Below, piece after piece: positions 25,482 to 35,433 of a stretch of 64,000 nt of DNA. The notes beneath the pieces are model-generated. The model ran no database searches. It was given only the letters and a program-made list of their open reading frames with translations, and was not told where the DNA came from. Origin of the DNA: an uncultured Bacteroidia bacterium. GTDB lineage: Bacteria > Bacteroidota > Bacteroidia > Bacteroidales > UBA932. The position numbers and the translations under genes were made by a program. The DNA is taken from positions 1 through 64,000 of the forward strand of contig CACZZZ010000004.1 of NCBI GenBank assembly GCA_902785825.1, written 5' to 3'. How positions within the stretch are numbered: position 1 is the first letter of the stretch; each line of letters opens with the position of its first letter.

Positions 25482-27272
25482 CTAATCTCTCATGAACTCC
25501 TCCATATCCAGAGACTGCTCAATCTCGCTTCTCTCCGGGATGTCGAACGTGTCTTTGTCTTTGGTCTTCAAGAATCGGACTTTCTCAGGCTGACGGTGCT
25601 GCAGTAGGGATCCGGTGTCCACAATGCCGTTGCGGTTCACATCCTCGATGATCCTTATGCTATAGGCTCCTTTCTTGAGGTAGGGGAAGATAAGTGAGCG
25701 ATCGCTGTCGATCACATATTCCCTGAGCACCTTGGATTTATTCTCGTCCAAAAGCTGGATGATGTACTTGTTCTTCACCCCGTTGAGATTGAGGGTGAAA
25801 GAGCTCAGGGCATCGTCCTTGGGCCGGGAAACCTTTACCTGGGTGCTGTCATTCCAGTGGCCGTTGATGTCCATGAAGACCCTGTGCGGCACTTTGAAGA
25901 CATACTCATAGCCATCCAACACTGTCACTTTGGGAGTGATAATATAACGTCTGAGATTCAGGGAATCACGTTCAATCGTGAATTTTTCCTCCTGCTCCAC
26001 CTGCTTCGGGTTAATTGACTTGAATAGAAGGCTGTCGAAATAGCCCAGGAAGGGAGGATCATCGAATTCAAGAATAATCCCGTCATGCTCGAAGTTCTCG
26101 GGGGTGGCCGTCAGTTTGAGCTTGCAGATCGTGTCATTGTGCTCAATCTTGCGCTTAGTCTTGCCCTTAGGACGGTTCTCGTCCACAAGCTTGAAATCCT
26201 CCGTGACCGGCACGAGAGTGTTGAGAGTGTCAGTCTTCCAATACTTCACGAAGAGATGGAGCGTGTCAGGCATCCTGCGGGAGTCATTTATCCACAACAG
26301 CAGGCTGTCCTTGGGAATATTGAACTCCGTGATGACCTTCTCGGGAGGGAAGTTCTTGAACCACAGCGAGTCTATCCTTGTGTCCGTGGACATGAAAGTG
26401 ACGTATGCCCCGCGGTCGGAAGTCCTCTTCTTGTTCATGAGCATCTGCTTCTCCGGCTTCTCCCTGAACACATTGAGGGTGATGTCTGATTTACGCGAAA
26501 GGCAGTGCAAGGTGTCTTTCATATCGAACTTCTTCAGCTCGGGAAGGGAATCATTCACAACTCTCCAAGGTGTAACGAGCGTGTCCAGGAAAGCTATCTT
26601 GTCTTCCTCGGGATTGTAAACGTTATTGCTGCTGGCGTCCACCACGGCGTAAGCCCTGTAAACCGTGTCTTTGATGTTCCTAATGGAGAAATAGCCCCAG
26701 TCGTCGGTCTTTCCCGACGCCACGGGACGCTGGAGGAAAACAGCCGAGTCAGACTGATCCTTATACAGCATCACTGTGGCCCCTTTTATCGGCTTGAGGT
26801 CATTGCAGTCCACGACCGTGCCTGTCAGGAACATGGAATCAGCGGTGTCTCCCGTGGAGAAGTAAGTGGTGAAACCGGGGAACATATTGCCCTCGTTATT
26901 GTCACCTACGGCGCCTGTTATGTCAAGAGAGTATGTCAAGTCGGGAAGGAGTTCCTCCTCGAAATAAACCACGAGGCTCTTGCCCTTTATCTTATACTTT
27001 GGAGACTTGGCCTGGGGAGGGGATAGATAGATCGACTTGGGATCTTTCACCACCACATACTCATTGAAAGTGAAAGATATCTCCGCACCTTTAAGAGGCA
27101 CATGCGTGGCGCCGGGCTTCGGGGAGACCTTCACCAGCACAGGTGGAATGGTGTCTTTGAGACCGCCTCGAGGCGCCTGGGTCGTGTTGGCGCAAGAGTG
27201 GGAGAAAATGGACGACAGTATCACAACCGCCGCCGGAATAAGGGGGAAAAACCTTGAGATCAACTTTCTCAT
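25482..27272 (-). CDS. Ig-like (SbsA/Big_5) domain lipoprotein
   Basis: A 596-residue exported protein. The N-terminal hydrophobic segment ends in SHSC (Cys27), a plausible if weak lipobox. A Big_5-type Ig-like domain follows (DTIPPVLVKVSPKPGATHVP, ISFTFNEYVV, LTYSLDITGAVGDNNEGN) to about residue 135. A carboxypeptidase-regulatory-like beta domain comes next (FLTGTVVDCNDLKPIKGATVMLYK). The rest is beta-rich and unclassified. The family is common in Bacteroidota without a known role. The start overlaps the rsh stop by 4 nt. Confidence 0.75.
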   Translation of the reverse strand: MRKLISRFFPLIPAAVVILSSIFSHSCANTTQAPRGGLKDTIPPVLVKVSPKPGATHVPLKGAEISFTFNEYVVVKDPKSIYLSPPQAKSPKYKIKGKSLVVYFEEELLPDLTYSLDITGAVGDNNEGNMFPGFTTYFSTGDTADSMFLTGTVVDCNDLKPIKGATVMLYKDQSDSAVFLQRPVASGKTDDWGYFSIRNIKDTVYRAYAVVDASSNNVYNPEEDKIAFLDTLVTPWRVVNDSLPELKKFDMKDTLHCLSRKSDITLNVFREKPEKQMLMNKKRTSDRGAYVTFMSTDTRIDSLWFKNFPPEKVITEFNIPKDSLLLWINDSRRMPDTLHLFVKYWKTDTLNTLVPVTEDFKLVDENRPKGKTKRKIEHNDTICKLKLTATPENFEHDGIILEFDDPPFLGYFDSLLFKSINPKQVEQEEKFTIERDSLNLRRYIITPKVTVLDGYEYVFKVPHRVFMDINGHWNDSTQVKVSRPKDDALSSFTLNLNGVKNKYIIQLLDENKSKVLREYVIDSDRSLIFPYLKKGAYSIRIIEDVNRNGIVDTGSLLQHRQPEKVRFLKTKDKDTFDIPERSEIEQSLDMEEFMRD

Positions 27273-29500
27273 AACTCTGTTCTCGCTACACTTTGTATGC
27301 CATCAATGGACGCAAGTTTCTTGATCATCCTCTCCAGGGCGGTCTTGTCTTGCACACTGAGGTCGATATATCCCTCAAAAATCCCGCCATCCGTGCTCAA
27401 AAGCACTTTCTTCATGTTCACACCCATCACCAGGGAGATATAACGCGAGATCTCGTTGAGCAATCCAACCCTGTCTATACCCTTGAGGGCGATACGGGCG
27501 GGGAAGGACTTCTTTTCCCCATCGGCCTCCCACTGCGGCACAACGACCCTGTCTCCATGCTTGGAAGCCACGCTGTCCGCGACGGGGCAGGTCTTCTTGT
27601 GGACTGTCACAGTACCGTCGGGATTCTTGATTCCGACAACCGCGTCACCTGGAATCGGACGGCAGCATTGGGCGATCACATATTCATTTTTCTCCTTGTC
27701 AGCCTGGGTCTGGCTTTCCTTCCTTCTGCTGAATATCGAGAATGGCCAGTAATGGCTCCTTGAAGGGCTGGCAGGGGAGAGTACTTCTCCCATGGACTCA
27801 ATGCTGACCAGTCCCAGCCCGACCCTGAAAAACAGTTCCTCAGCGCTACGTCCTGGAATATTGTAGTGTTTGCAAAGAATCTCCGTCGAATCAGAGTTAA
27901 GGCGATATCCAAGGGACTCCAGCTGCGAAGACAGGATGCCCCTGCCGACTTCAACAATCTCCTTCTTGTTGCTCTTGAAGTAGTCTATGACGACATTGCG
28001 AGCGTGTCTGGTCTGCAGGAATCCCAGCCATTCCCTCTTGGGCGTACCGTTCTCCGCTGTGATAATCTCTACCTGGTCGCCTGTCCTCAGAACATGGGAG
28101 AGGGGGACAAGCCGCATGTTGACCTTAGCCGCTATCGCCTTGTTGCCGATCTCTGTGTGGATGCTGTAGGCAAAATCCAGGGCAGTGGCGCCTTTCTGGA
28201 CGGATTTCTGCTCACCTTTAGGAGTAAAGACAGTGATCTCGCTGCTGGTCAGGTCATTATGTATTATGTCCAAAAGCTCAAGGGCATTGACATCGGGGCT
28301 TACGAGAATATCCTTGACCTTCGCGAGCCACTTGTCCATCTCGCTGTCGTTCTCGCTGATGTATCCCTCCTGTTTGTAAGCCCAGTGGGCGGCGATTCCT
28401 TTCTCCGCAATGTCATCCATTCTCTTGGATCGGATCTGGACCTCGATCCATACTCCCTTCTCGCTCATCAGGGTACAGTGCAATGCCTCGTAGCCGTTGC
28501 TCTTTGGATGCTTCACCCAGTCGCGAACCCGATCCGGTTTGTAGCGGTAAATTCCCGTGATTATTGAGAATATGTGGTAGCACTGGTCCCTTTCGCTTTC
28601 CTTTGTTCCTGACTCTGGAGTGAAGACAACCCTCAAGGCGTACAGGTCATAAACCTGCTCGAAAGTGATGCCTTTAGTCTGCATCTTGTGCCAGATAGAG
28701 TAGGGGGTCTTTACCCTTTTTCGGATCTCGAAATTGAAACCAGAATCCCTGAGCGCCCGGTCAATGGGAGCGATGAAATCGTCGATCTGCTTCTCGAGGT
28801 CGGTGATGTTCTTGCTAACGAGGCCGGAAATCTCGTTATAGGCGTCCGGCTCCTTGTACTTGAGCCAGATGTTCTCCATTTCGGACTTGATCTCGTACAA
28901 GCCCAGCCGGTGAGCGAGCGGAATGAATATGAACATCGTCTCGCTGAGGATCTTGTCCCGTTTGTACTCCGGCATGGAATCAATTGTCCTGCAATTATGT
29001 AGCCTGTCAGCGAGCTTTATGAGGACAACCCTGACGTCATCGTTCAAGGTCAGCAGGATACGCTTGAAATTCTCGGCCTGCAGACTCTCCGAGTACACGA
29101 CATCGGATTTCTTGGCCCTCTCCTCATTGTCGAGAACTATCTTGATCTTGGTGAGTCCATCGACCAGGCTGGCTATCTTGTCTCCGAAGAGGTTCTTTAT
29201 GTCATCGACAGTGTAGTCCGTGTCCTCCACAACATCATGGAGGAGCGCCGCGGCAATGGATTTGTACCCGAGACCGATGTCGCACACAACGATCTTGGCC
29301 ACTTCAATCGGATGAATAATATAAGGACCTCCGGAACGCCGCCTCACATTCTTATGTGCCTCATTGGCAAAGTCGAACGCCTTCTGGACGACATCCAGCT
29401 CCTCCTGGTTGGCGCACCTCCGGCGAGCCGCCTCTTTCAATTGGGCGTAGCTCTCGTTGATTATCTGGTAATCCTGATCTGTGAATTTGGAGAAACTCAT
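27269..29500 (-). CDS. rsh: Bifunctional (p)ppGpp synthetase/hydrolase (RelA/SpoT homologue)
   Basis: A 743-residue stringent-response enzyme. An HD hydrolase domain (about 40-200) has the HD pair in LLHDVVEDT (H89, D90). The synthetase domain follows with HPKSNGYEALH and the basic RVRD motif that is typical of bifunctional enzymes. A TGS domain follows (TVFTPKGEQKSVQKGATALDFAY), and an ACT domain closes the protein (ALKGIDRVGLLNEISRYIS). It is coupled by 4-nt overlaps to the BrkB-like gene upstream and the Ig-like lipoprotein gene downstream. Confidence 0.96.
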   Translation of the reverse strand: MSFSKFTDQDYQIINESYAQLKEAARRRCANQEELDVVQKAFDFANEAHKNVRRRSGGPYIIHPIEVAKIVVCDIGLGYKSIAAALLHDVVEDTDYTVDDIKNLFGDKIASLVDGLTKIKIVLDNEERAKKSDVVYSESLQAENFKRILLTLNDDVRVVLIKLADRLHNCRTIDSMPEYKRDKILSETMFIFIPLAHRLGLYEIKSEMENIWLKYKEPDAYNEISGLVSKNITDLEKQIDDFIAPIDRALRDSGFNFEIRKRVKTPYSIWHKMQTKGITFEQVYDLYALRVVFTPESGTKESERDQCYHIFSIITGIYRYKPDRVRDWVKHPKSNGYEALHCTLMSEKGVWIEVQIRSKRMDDIAEKGIAAHWAYKQEGYISENDSEMDKWLAKVKDILVSPDVNALELLDIIHNDLTSSEITVFTPKGEQKSVQKGATALDFAYSIHTEIGNKAIAAKVNMRLVPLSHVLRTGDQVEIITAENGTPKREWLGFLQTRHARNVVIDYFKSNKKEIVEVGRGILSSQLESLGYRLNSDSTEILCKHYNIPGRSAEELFFRVGLGLVSIESMGEVLSPASPSRSHYWPFSIFSRRKESQTQADKEKNEYVIAQCCRPIPGDAVVGIKNPDGTVTVHKKTCPVADSVASKHGDRVVVPQWEADGEKKSFPARIALKGIDRVGLLNEISRYISLVMGVNMKKVLLSTDGGIFEGYIDLSVQDKTALERMIKKLASIDGIQSVARTEL

Positions 29501-30474
29501 ACCTCTTCTTCAATCATTTTACTCATTTTCGCCTCTTTCTCCATAATGTCAACCATCTGGAAGGAATAGGAGAATTGCGCCCCATAAAGGATGATCAGCC
29601 ATCCGAACCTCAGCCACATCATGAAGAGAGGAAGGGCGGCTACAGCTCCATAAACGGCGTTTATGTTAGTGACAAGGACCTGTGTCTCAAGGTACAGGTA
29701 CTGTAAGATAGTAAAAGCGATCCCGGCCCACAAAGCAGCCTTCAGGGCAAAACGGTACTCAACATAAGTTGCCGGAATGAACTTGTACATTGCGGAAAGT
29801 GTCATGACGGCGACAGCGCCGAATATGATCCAGCCGAGGAAAGATTTAATTTTGTCGGAAATACCTATGCTGTTCGGGATAAGGTCGAGCACATGTGAGT
29901 ACACGACCGTGCCGGCAAAGAATATTAATACGACAAACGGGATGAGAATCATAATAATGATATCCATCCCGTAACTTTTCAATGCCCTGCGCTTAGGCTT
30001 GCGGACATGCCAGACATTATTGAAGACCTTCTCCACGCGGTTCATCATCCATATAACGAGCCACACGAAAGAGAGGGCGGTAATGACACCGAACACGCCG
30101 GATTTGGAGGCTTGGATGATATTCGAAGCCGCGTTCATCAGGGTGTCTATCACTGTCTGGTTGATGTCCGCGGAATATAGGGCGTCCCGAAGCACATTCT
30201 CGAGCCCGAAACCACTGGTTACGGCGAAACAGACGGCCACCAAGGGGACAACGGCCAACGTGCAGAAATAACTTAATGCAACTGACTGGAAGCCGATCTT
30301 CTCATCGGCGAAATTAGTGAGCGCGTCAGTGACGACTTTGAGGTCGGTAATAAACCTTGCCTTGGCCTTTGAGAGTTCATCAAGATTGAAATGCCATATG
30401 TCATGGCTGAGGAATTTGCTCACCCACCTGACATACGTCTTGATCTTGTATATGATATCACCAAACCAGCTCAT
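29497..30474 (-). CDS. YihY/BrkB-family inner-membrane protein
   Basis: A 325-residue membrane protein with about six hydrophobic segments, including ALSYFCTLAVVPLVAVCFAV, VFGVITALSFVWLVIWMM, DIIIMILIPFVVLIFF, AVMTLSAMYKFIPATYV and LPLFMMWLRFGWLIILYGA. The YihY/BrkB pattern is visible in ALSYFCTLAVVPL and in the later WLIILYGAQFSYSF. The molecular function of the family is not settled, despite the old RNase BN label. It lies between ligA (8 nt upstream) and rsh (4-nt overlap). Confidence 0.85.
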   Translation of the reverse strand: MSWFGDIIYKIKTYVRWVSKFLSHDIWHFNLDELSKAKARFITDLKVVTDALTNFADEKIGFQSVALSYFCTLAVVPLVAVCFAVTSGFGLENVLRDALYSADINQTVIDTLMNAASNIIQASKSGVFGVITALSFVWLVIWMMNRVEKVFNNVWHVRKPKRRALKSYGMDIIIMILIPFVVLIFFAGTVVYSHVLDLIPNSIGISDKIKSFLGWIIFGAVAVMTLSAMYKFIPATYVEYRFALKAALWAGIAFTILQYLYLETQVLVTNINAVYGAVAALPLFMMWLRFGWLIILYGAQFSYSFQMVDIMEKEAKMSKMIEEEV

Positions 30475-30482
30475 GACAAGAG

Positions 30483-32534
<2,052 letters not shown>

Positions 32535-32554
32535 TCATGATCCCTTAAAGAATA

Positions 32555-32562
32555 CAAATTTA
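32555..32562 (-). promoter_or_regulatory. -7 box TAAATTTG for the ligA operon
   Basis: A perfect TAnnTTTG on the minus strand, 23 nt before the ligA ATG. It lies back to back with the pfk promoter. Confidence 0.6.
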
Positions 32563-32594
32563 ACGAAAATTGCCGATATTTTCCAGAAATGGAT

Positions 32595-32602
32595 TAAATT
32601 TG
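32595..32602 (+). promoter_or_regulatory. -7 box TAAATTTG for pfk
   Basis: A perfect TAnnTTTG on the plus strand, 46 nt before the pfk ATG. ATTG at 32569-32572 lies about 22 nt upstream as a possible -33 element. Confidence 0.6.
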
Positions 32603-32648
32603 TGACCCCGACAACGGATAGATTATTTATTCAACATCAATTGATATT

Positions 32649-33878
32649 ATGAAAGATTCAATCATCATCCTCTGCGGCGGCGGCCCCGCTCCTGGAATGA
32701 ACACTGTCGTGTTCTCGGTTGCCAAGACGTTCCTCTCTAACGGCTACAGGGTCATTGGACTCCATGAAGGCTACAGCGGCCTCTTCCATAAGAATCCCCG
32801 CACGGAGGACATCGATTTCTTCAAGGCTGACGCTTATTTCAACAGGGGAGGATCCTACCTCCAGATGAGCCGTTTTAAGCCCACTGATGAGGATTTTGAG
32901 AAGAATTTCAACCTGCCCCTTTTCCAGGACAACAACGTGAAGCTTCTCGTGACTGTCGGTGGCGACGACACTGCCTCCACAGCCAACAGGATCGCCAAGT
33001 TCCTCAAGGCGAAGAACTACCCGATCCACAACATCCACGTTCCCAAGACCATCGACAATGACCTTCCTCTTCCGGACAACGCCCCGACCTTCGGGTTCAA
33101 CTCCGCGAAAGACGAGGGCGCTCATATCGCCCGCACTGTCTATGAGGACGCCCGCACCTCCGGCACTTGGCTTCTGATTTCCGCCATGGGTCGTTCCGCC
33201 GGCCATCTCGCCCTCGGGATCGGTGAGGCCACTCATTGCCCTATGACGATCATCCCCGAGATGTTCAACAAGACCGCTATCAGCCTTGACAAGATCGTCA
33301 AACTCGCTGTCTCCACCATCATCAAGCGTAAGCTTCTCGGCATCCCTTACGGTACCGTCGTTGTCGCTGAAGGTGTGTTCCACGATCTTGATCCTCAGGA
33401 GATTAAGAACGCCGGAGTCACGATGACTTACGACGAGCACGGCCATCCCGAGCTTGGTAAGATCAGCAAGGCCGTCCTCTTCAACGACATCCTCGAGAAA
33501 GAGTTCAAGAAGATCGGTCTCAAGATCAAGACCCGTCCTGTCGAGATCGGCTACGATGTCCGCTGCCAGGATCCTGTCGCCTACGACCTCTCTTACTGCA
33601 CCGAGCTTGCTATGGGTGCCTATGAGCTTTTCAAGGCGGGCGAGACAGGCTGCATGGTGTATGTTGACAAAGACGGCAACCCCAAGCCTCTCTATCTTAA
33701 GGATCTGCAGAACGCCGAAGGCAAGATTCCTCCCCGCAGGGTCAACATCGACGGCGGTCTGGCCAGGAACTATTACGGGAACATCTGCCACTACATCACT
33801 CCCGCTGACTACGAGGCCGCCAAGGCTCTCGTCGCCAACCCTGAGGAGTATGATTTCAAGAAGATCTTAAACTGGTAA
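32649..33878 (+). CDS. pfp: PPi-dependent 6-phosphofructokinase
   Basis: A 409-residue group II/PPi-type phosphofructokinase that converts fructose 6-phosphate and a phosphoryl donor to fructose 1,6-bisphosphate. The second Asp in GGDDT (104-108), where ATP enzymes have Gly, and the Lys in PKTIDND (132-138) are known markers of pyrophosphate use. The substrate motif MGRSAGH begins at 180. A PPi enzyme would make this step reversible and save ATP. Its codon use is strongly biased, suggesting high expression. The gene overlaps the convergent amylase by 12 nt, and its terminator lies inside that gene. Confidence 0.9.
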   Translation: MKDSIIILCGGGPAPGMNTVVFSVAKTFLSNGYRVIGLHEGYSGLFHKNPRTEDIDFFKADAYFNRGGSYLQMSRFKPTDEDFEKNFNLPLFQDNNVKLLVTVGGDDTASTANRIAKFLKAKNYPIHNIHVPKTIDNDLPLPDNAPTFGFNSAKDEGAHIARTVYEDARTSGTWLLISAMGRSAGHLALGIGEATHCPMTIIPEMFNKTAISLDKIVKLAVSTIIKRKLLGIPYGTVVVAEGVFHDLDPQEIKNAGVTMTYDEHGHPELGKISKAVLFNDILEKEFKKIGLKIKTRPVEIGYDVRCQDPVAYDLSYCTELAMGAYELFKAGETGCMVYVDKDGNPKPLYLKDLQNAEGKIPPRRVNIDGGLARNYYGNICHYITPADYEAAKALVANPEEYDFKKILNW

Positions 33879-35429
33879 GACAGAATACCCGAAACCTTTC
33901 ACGGAGACGCTCACCTCGAGTGTCTCCGTTTTGTTAATGCCAAGATATTCAAAAGCTTCCACAGGTATCTTCACATTGACAAGGCTGTCCTTACCGGAGA
34001 AATCGCAGACTATAAGGCATGCGTTGTCGCCCTCGCTCCTGAGGAAAGCGAAGCGATGGTCGGGGTCAAATCCCGTGGAGCCTTCGTTGCAATAGCATAG
34101 GTCATAAGTCTTTCCGCCCGAAAGGGGAGAGGCGAGAGCGAGAGTCTCTTTATAAAGCCGCAGGGTCTCTTTTTCTTGTTCCGTAAGGCTGTCTTTACCG
34201 TGAATATGACCGAAAAGCCTCCGCAAAGACGCTACGCTCCACCAGTCGAAGATGGTTGTCCTGCCGTCACGGCCGCTAAACCCCTCGGCGTCCATGCCTC
34301 TCTCGCCGATTTCCTGTCCATTGTAGAGCATATATGCCGAATCATTGAGCAGGAGTCCGGCGCAGAGGGAAGAAGCGGCTCTCATCGGTTCCTTTCCGAA
34401 AAAGTCCGAGGCGAAACGTGTCTCATCATGATTCTCAAGGAAATTGAGCATCTTAGGCTGCATTTCCCCGAGCGACTGCCAGTTCCACGTTATCCCTCTT
34501 GTGGTTCCATATCCTTCCACAATAGACCGTAGCGTGTCGTAAAGCCCGGATTTATCATAGAGCAAATCGAAACCAACCTCTCCAGTGTATAGTTTGTACA
34601 AGTCTTTCTGATATGCTTCGGCGACGAAAATAACATTAGGATACCGGCGCTTCACTTCGCTGATTAACCATTTCATGAACTGCCAGGGAACCATCTCCAC
34701 CATGTCGCAACGGAATCCATCCACACCCTTGGCGCACCAGTAGAGAACAATGTCGAGCATTCTGTCCCAGGTGGTTGTGTGAAAGTCGCAGTAATTGATC
34801 CGTATGGTCTCATACCAGTCATTGATGTCAGGAGAAGGGGAGAAGCGGTTGCCGGAAGCTTTGGCGGGATTCTCATAGTATCTCCCGCCGCCAGGAAGAG
34901 TCAGACTCTGGCCAGGGTAATAATAAAAATCATTTTCAGGCAACCAATGGACGGAGACATCATCAGATTTCCCAAGTGTCCCGAAAGGGGAGTCGTGGAC
35001 CAGGCCAACTTTCCCGTAATCGCGTGAGACATGGTTAGGCACGAAATCTATCAAAGCTTTTAGTCCAGCAGCGTGGGTTCGCTTTAATAACTGATCGAAC
35101 TCAAATAATCTATCTTTAGGATTATCAGCAAGATATGGATTAACGTCATAGTAGTCGGTAATCGCGTAGGGTGAACCTGCCAGGCCCTTGACAACCGAGG
35201 ATTCCGAGGCGGGGCAGCCGTCAAAACAGGCTGTCGTCGCATGCCTTATCACACCCGTGTACCACACATGAGTCACGCCCAGTGTCCCTTTCAACCAGCT
35301 TAGCGTAGCCTCGTCTATCGAGCTGAAACCGCCGCTTCCATTCCGTGCCAGAGACCCGGATGGGACGGGGTCTTCCACGAGATTCCCCCAGAGCCTTGGA
35401 AGCATTTGATATATAATGGTTTTCCCCAT
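33867..35429 (-). CDS. GH13 alpha-amylase-family glycoside hydrolase, cytoplasmic
   Basis: A 520-residue GH13 enzyme with the four conserved regions: DFVPNH (128-133), GFRCDMVE with nucleophile Asp242, FVAEAY with acid/base Glu271, and FLENHDE with His334/Asp335. There is no signal peptide, so it likely acts on intracellular alpha-glucans such as glycogen or imported oligosaccharides. A beta-sandwich domain closes the protein. The upstream REC/PEP-synthase-like gene ends 4 nt before its start, so the two are probably co-transcribed. Exact specificity cannot be read from the sequence. Confidence 0.9.
   Translation of the reverse strand: MGKTIIYQMLPRLWGNLVEDPVPSGSLARNGSGGFSSIDEATLSWLKGTLGVTHVWYTGVIRHATTACFDGCPASESSVVKGLAGSPYAITDYYDVNPYLADNPKDRLFEFDQLLKRTHAAGLKALIDFVPNHVSRDYGKVGLVHDSPFGTLGKSDDVSVHWLPENDFYYYPGQSLTLPGGGRYYENPAKASGNRFSPSPDINDWYETIRINYCDFHTTTWDRMLDIVLYWCAKGVDGFRCDMVEMVPWQFMKWLISEVKRRYPNVIFVAEAYQKDLYKLYTGEVGFDLLYDKSGLYDTLRSIVEGYGTTRGITWNWQSLGEMQPKMLNFLENHDETRFASDFFGKEPMRAASSLCAGLLLNDSAYMLYNGQEIGERGMDAEGFSGRDGRTTIFDWWSVASLRRLFGHIHGKDSLTEQEKETLRLYKETLALASPLSGGKTYDLCYCNEGSTGFDPDHRFAFLRSEGDNACLIVCDFSGKDSLVNVKIPVEAFEYLGINKTETLEVSVSVKGFGYSVLPV
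33901..33935 (+). terminator. pfk terminator inside the amylase coding end
   Basis: A 12-bp stem (33901-33912 with 33918-33929, one G-U pair), a 5-nt loop, then TTTTGTT. It starts 22 nt past the pfk stop. The sequence also encodes the last part of the convergent amylase. Confidence 0.85.
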
Positions 35430-35433
35430 ATTC

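Noticed and set aside
32658..33791. 377-codon open frame on the minus strand across pfk
   Set aside because: It is exactly antisense to a highly conserved, codon-biased enzyme. Its translation is low-complexity, rich in Val, Asp and Glu, and resembles no family. It follows from codon bias of the real gene.
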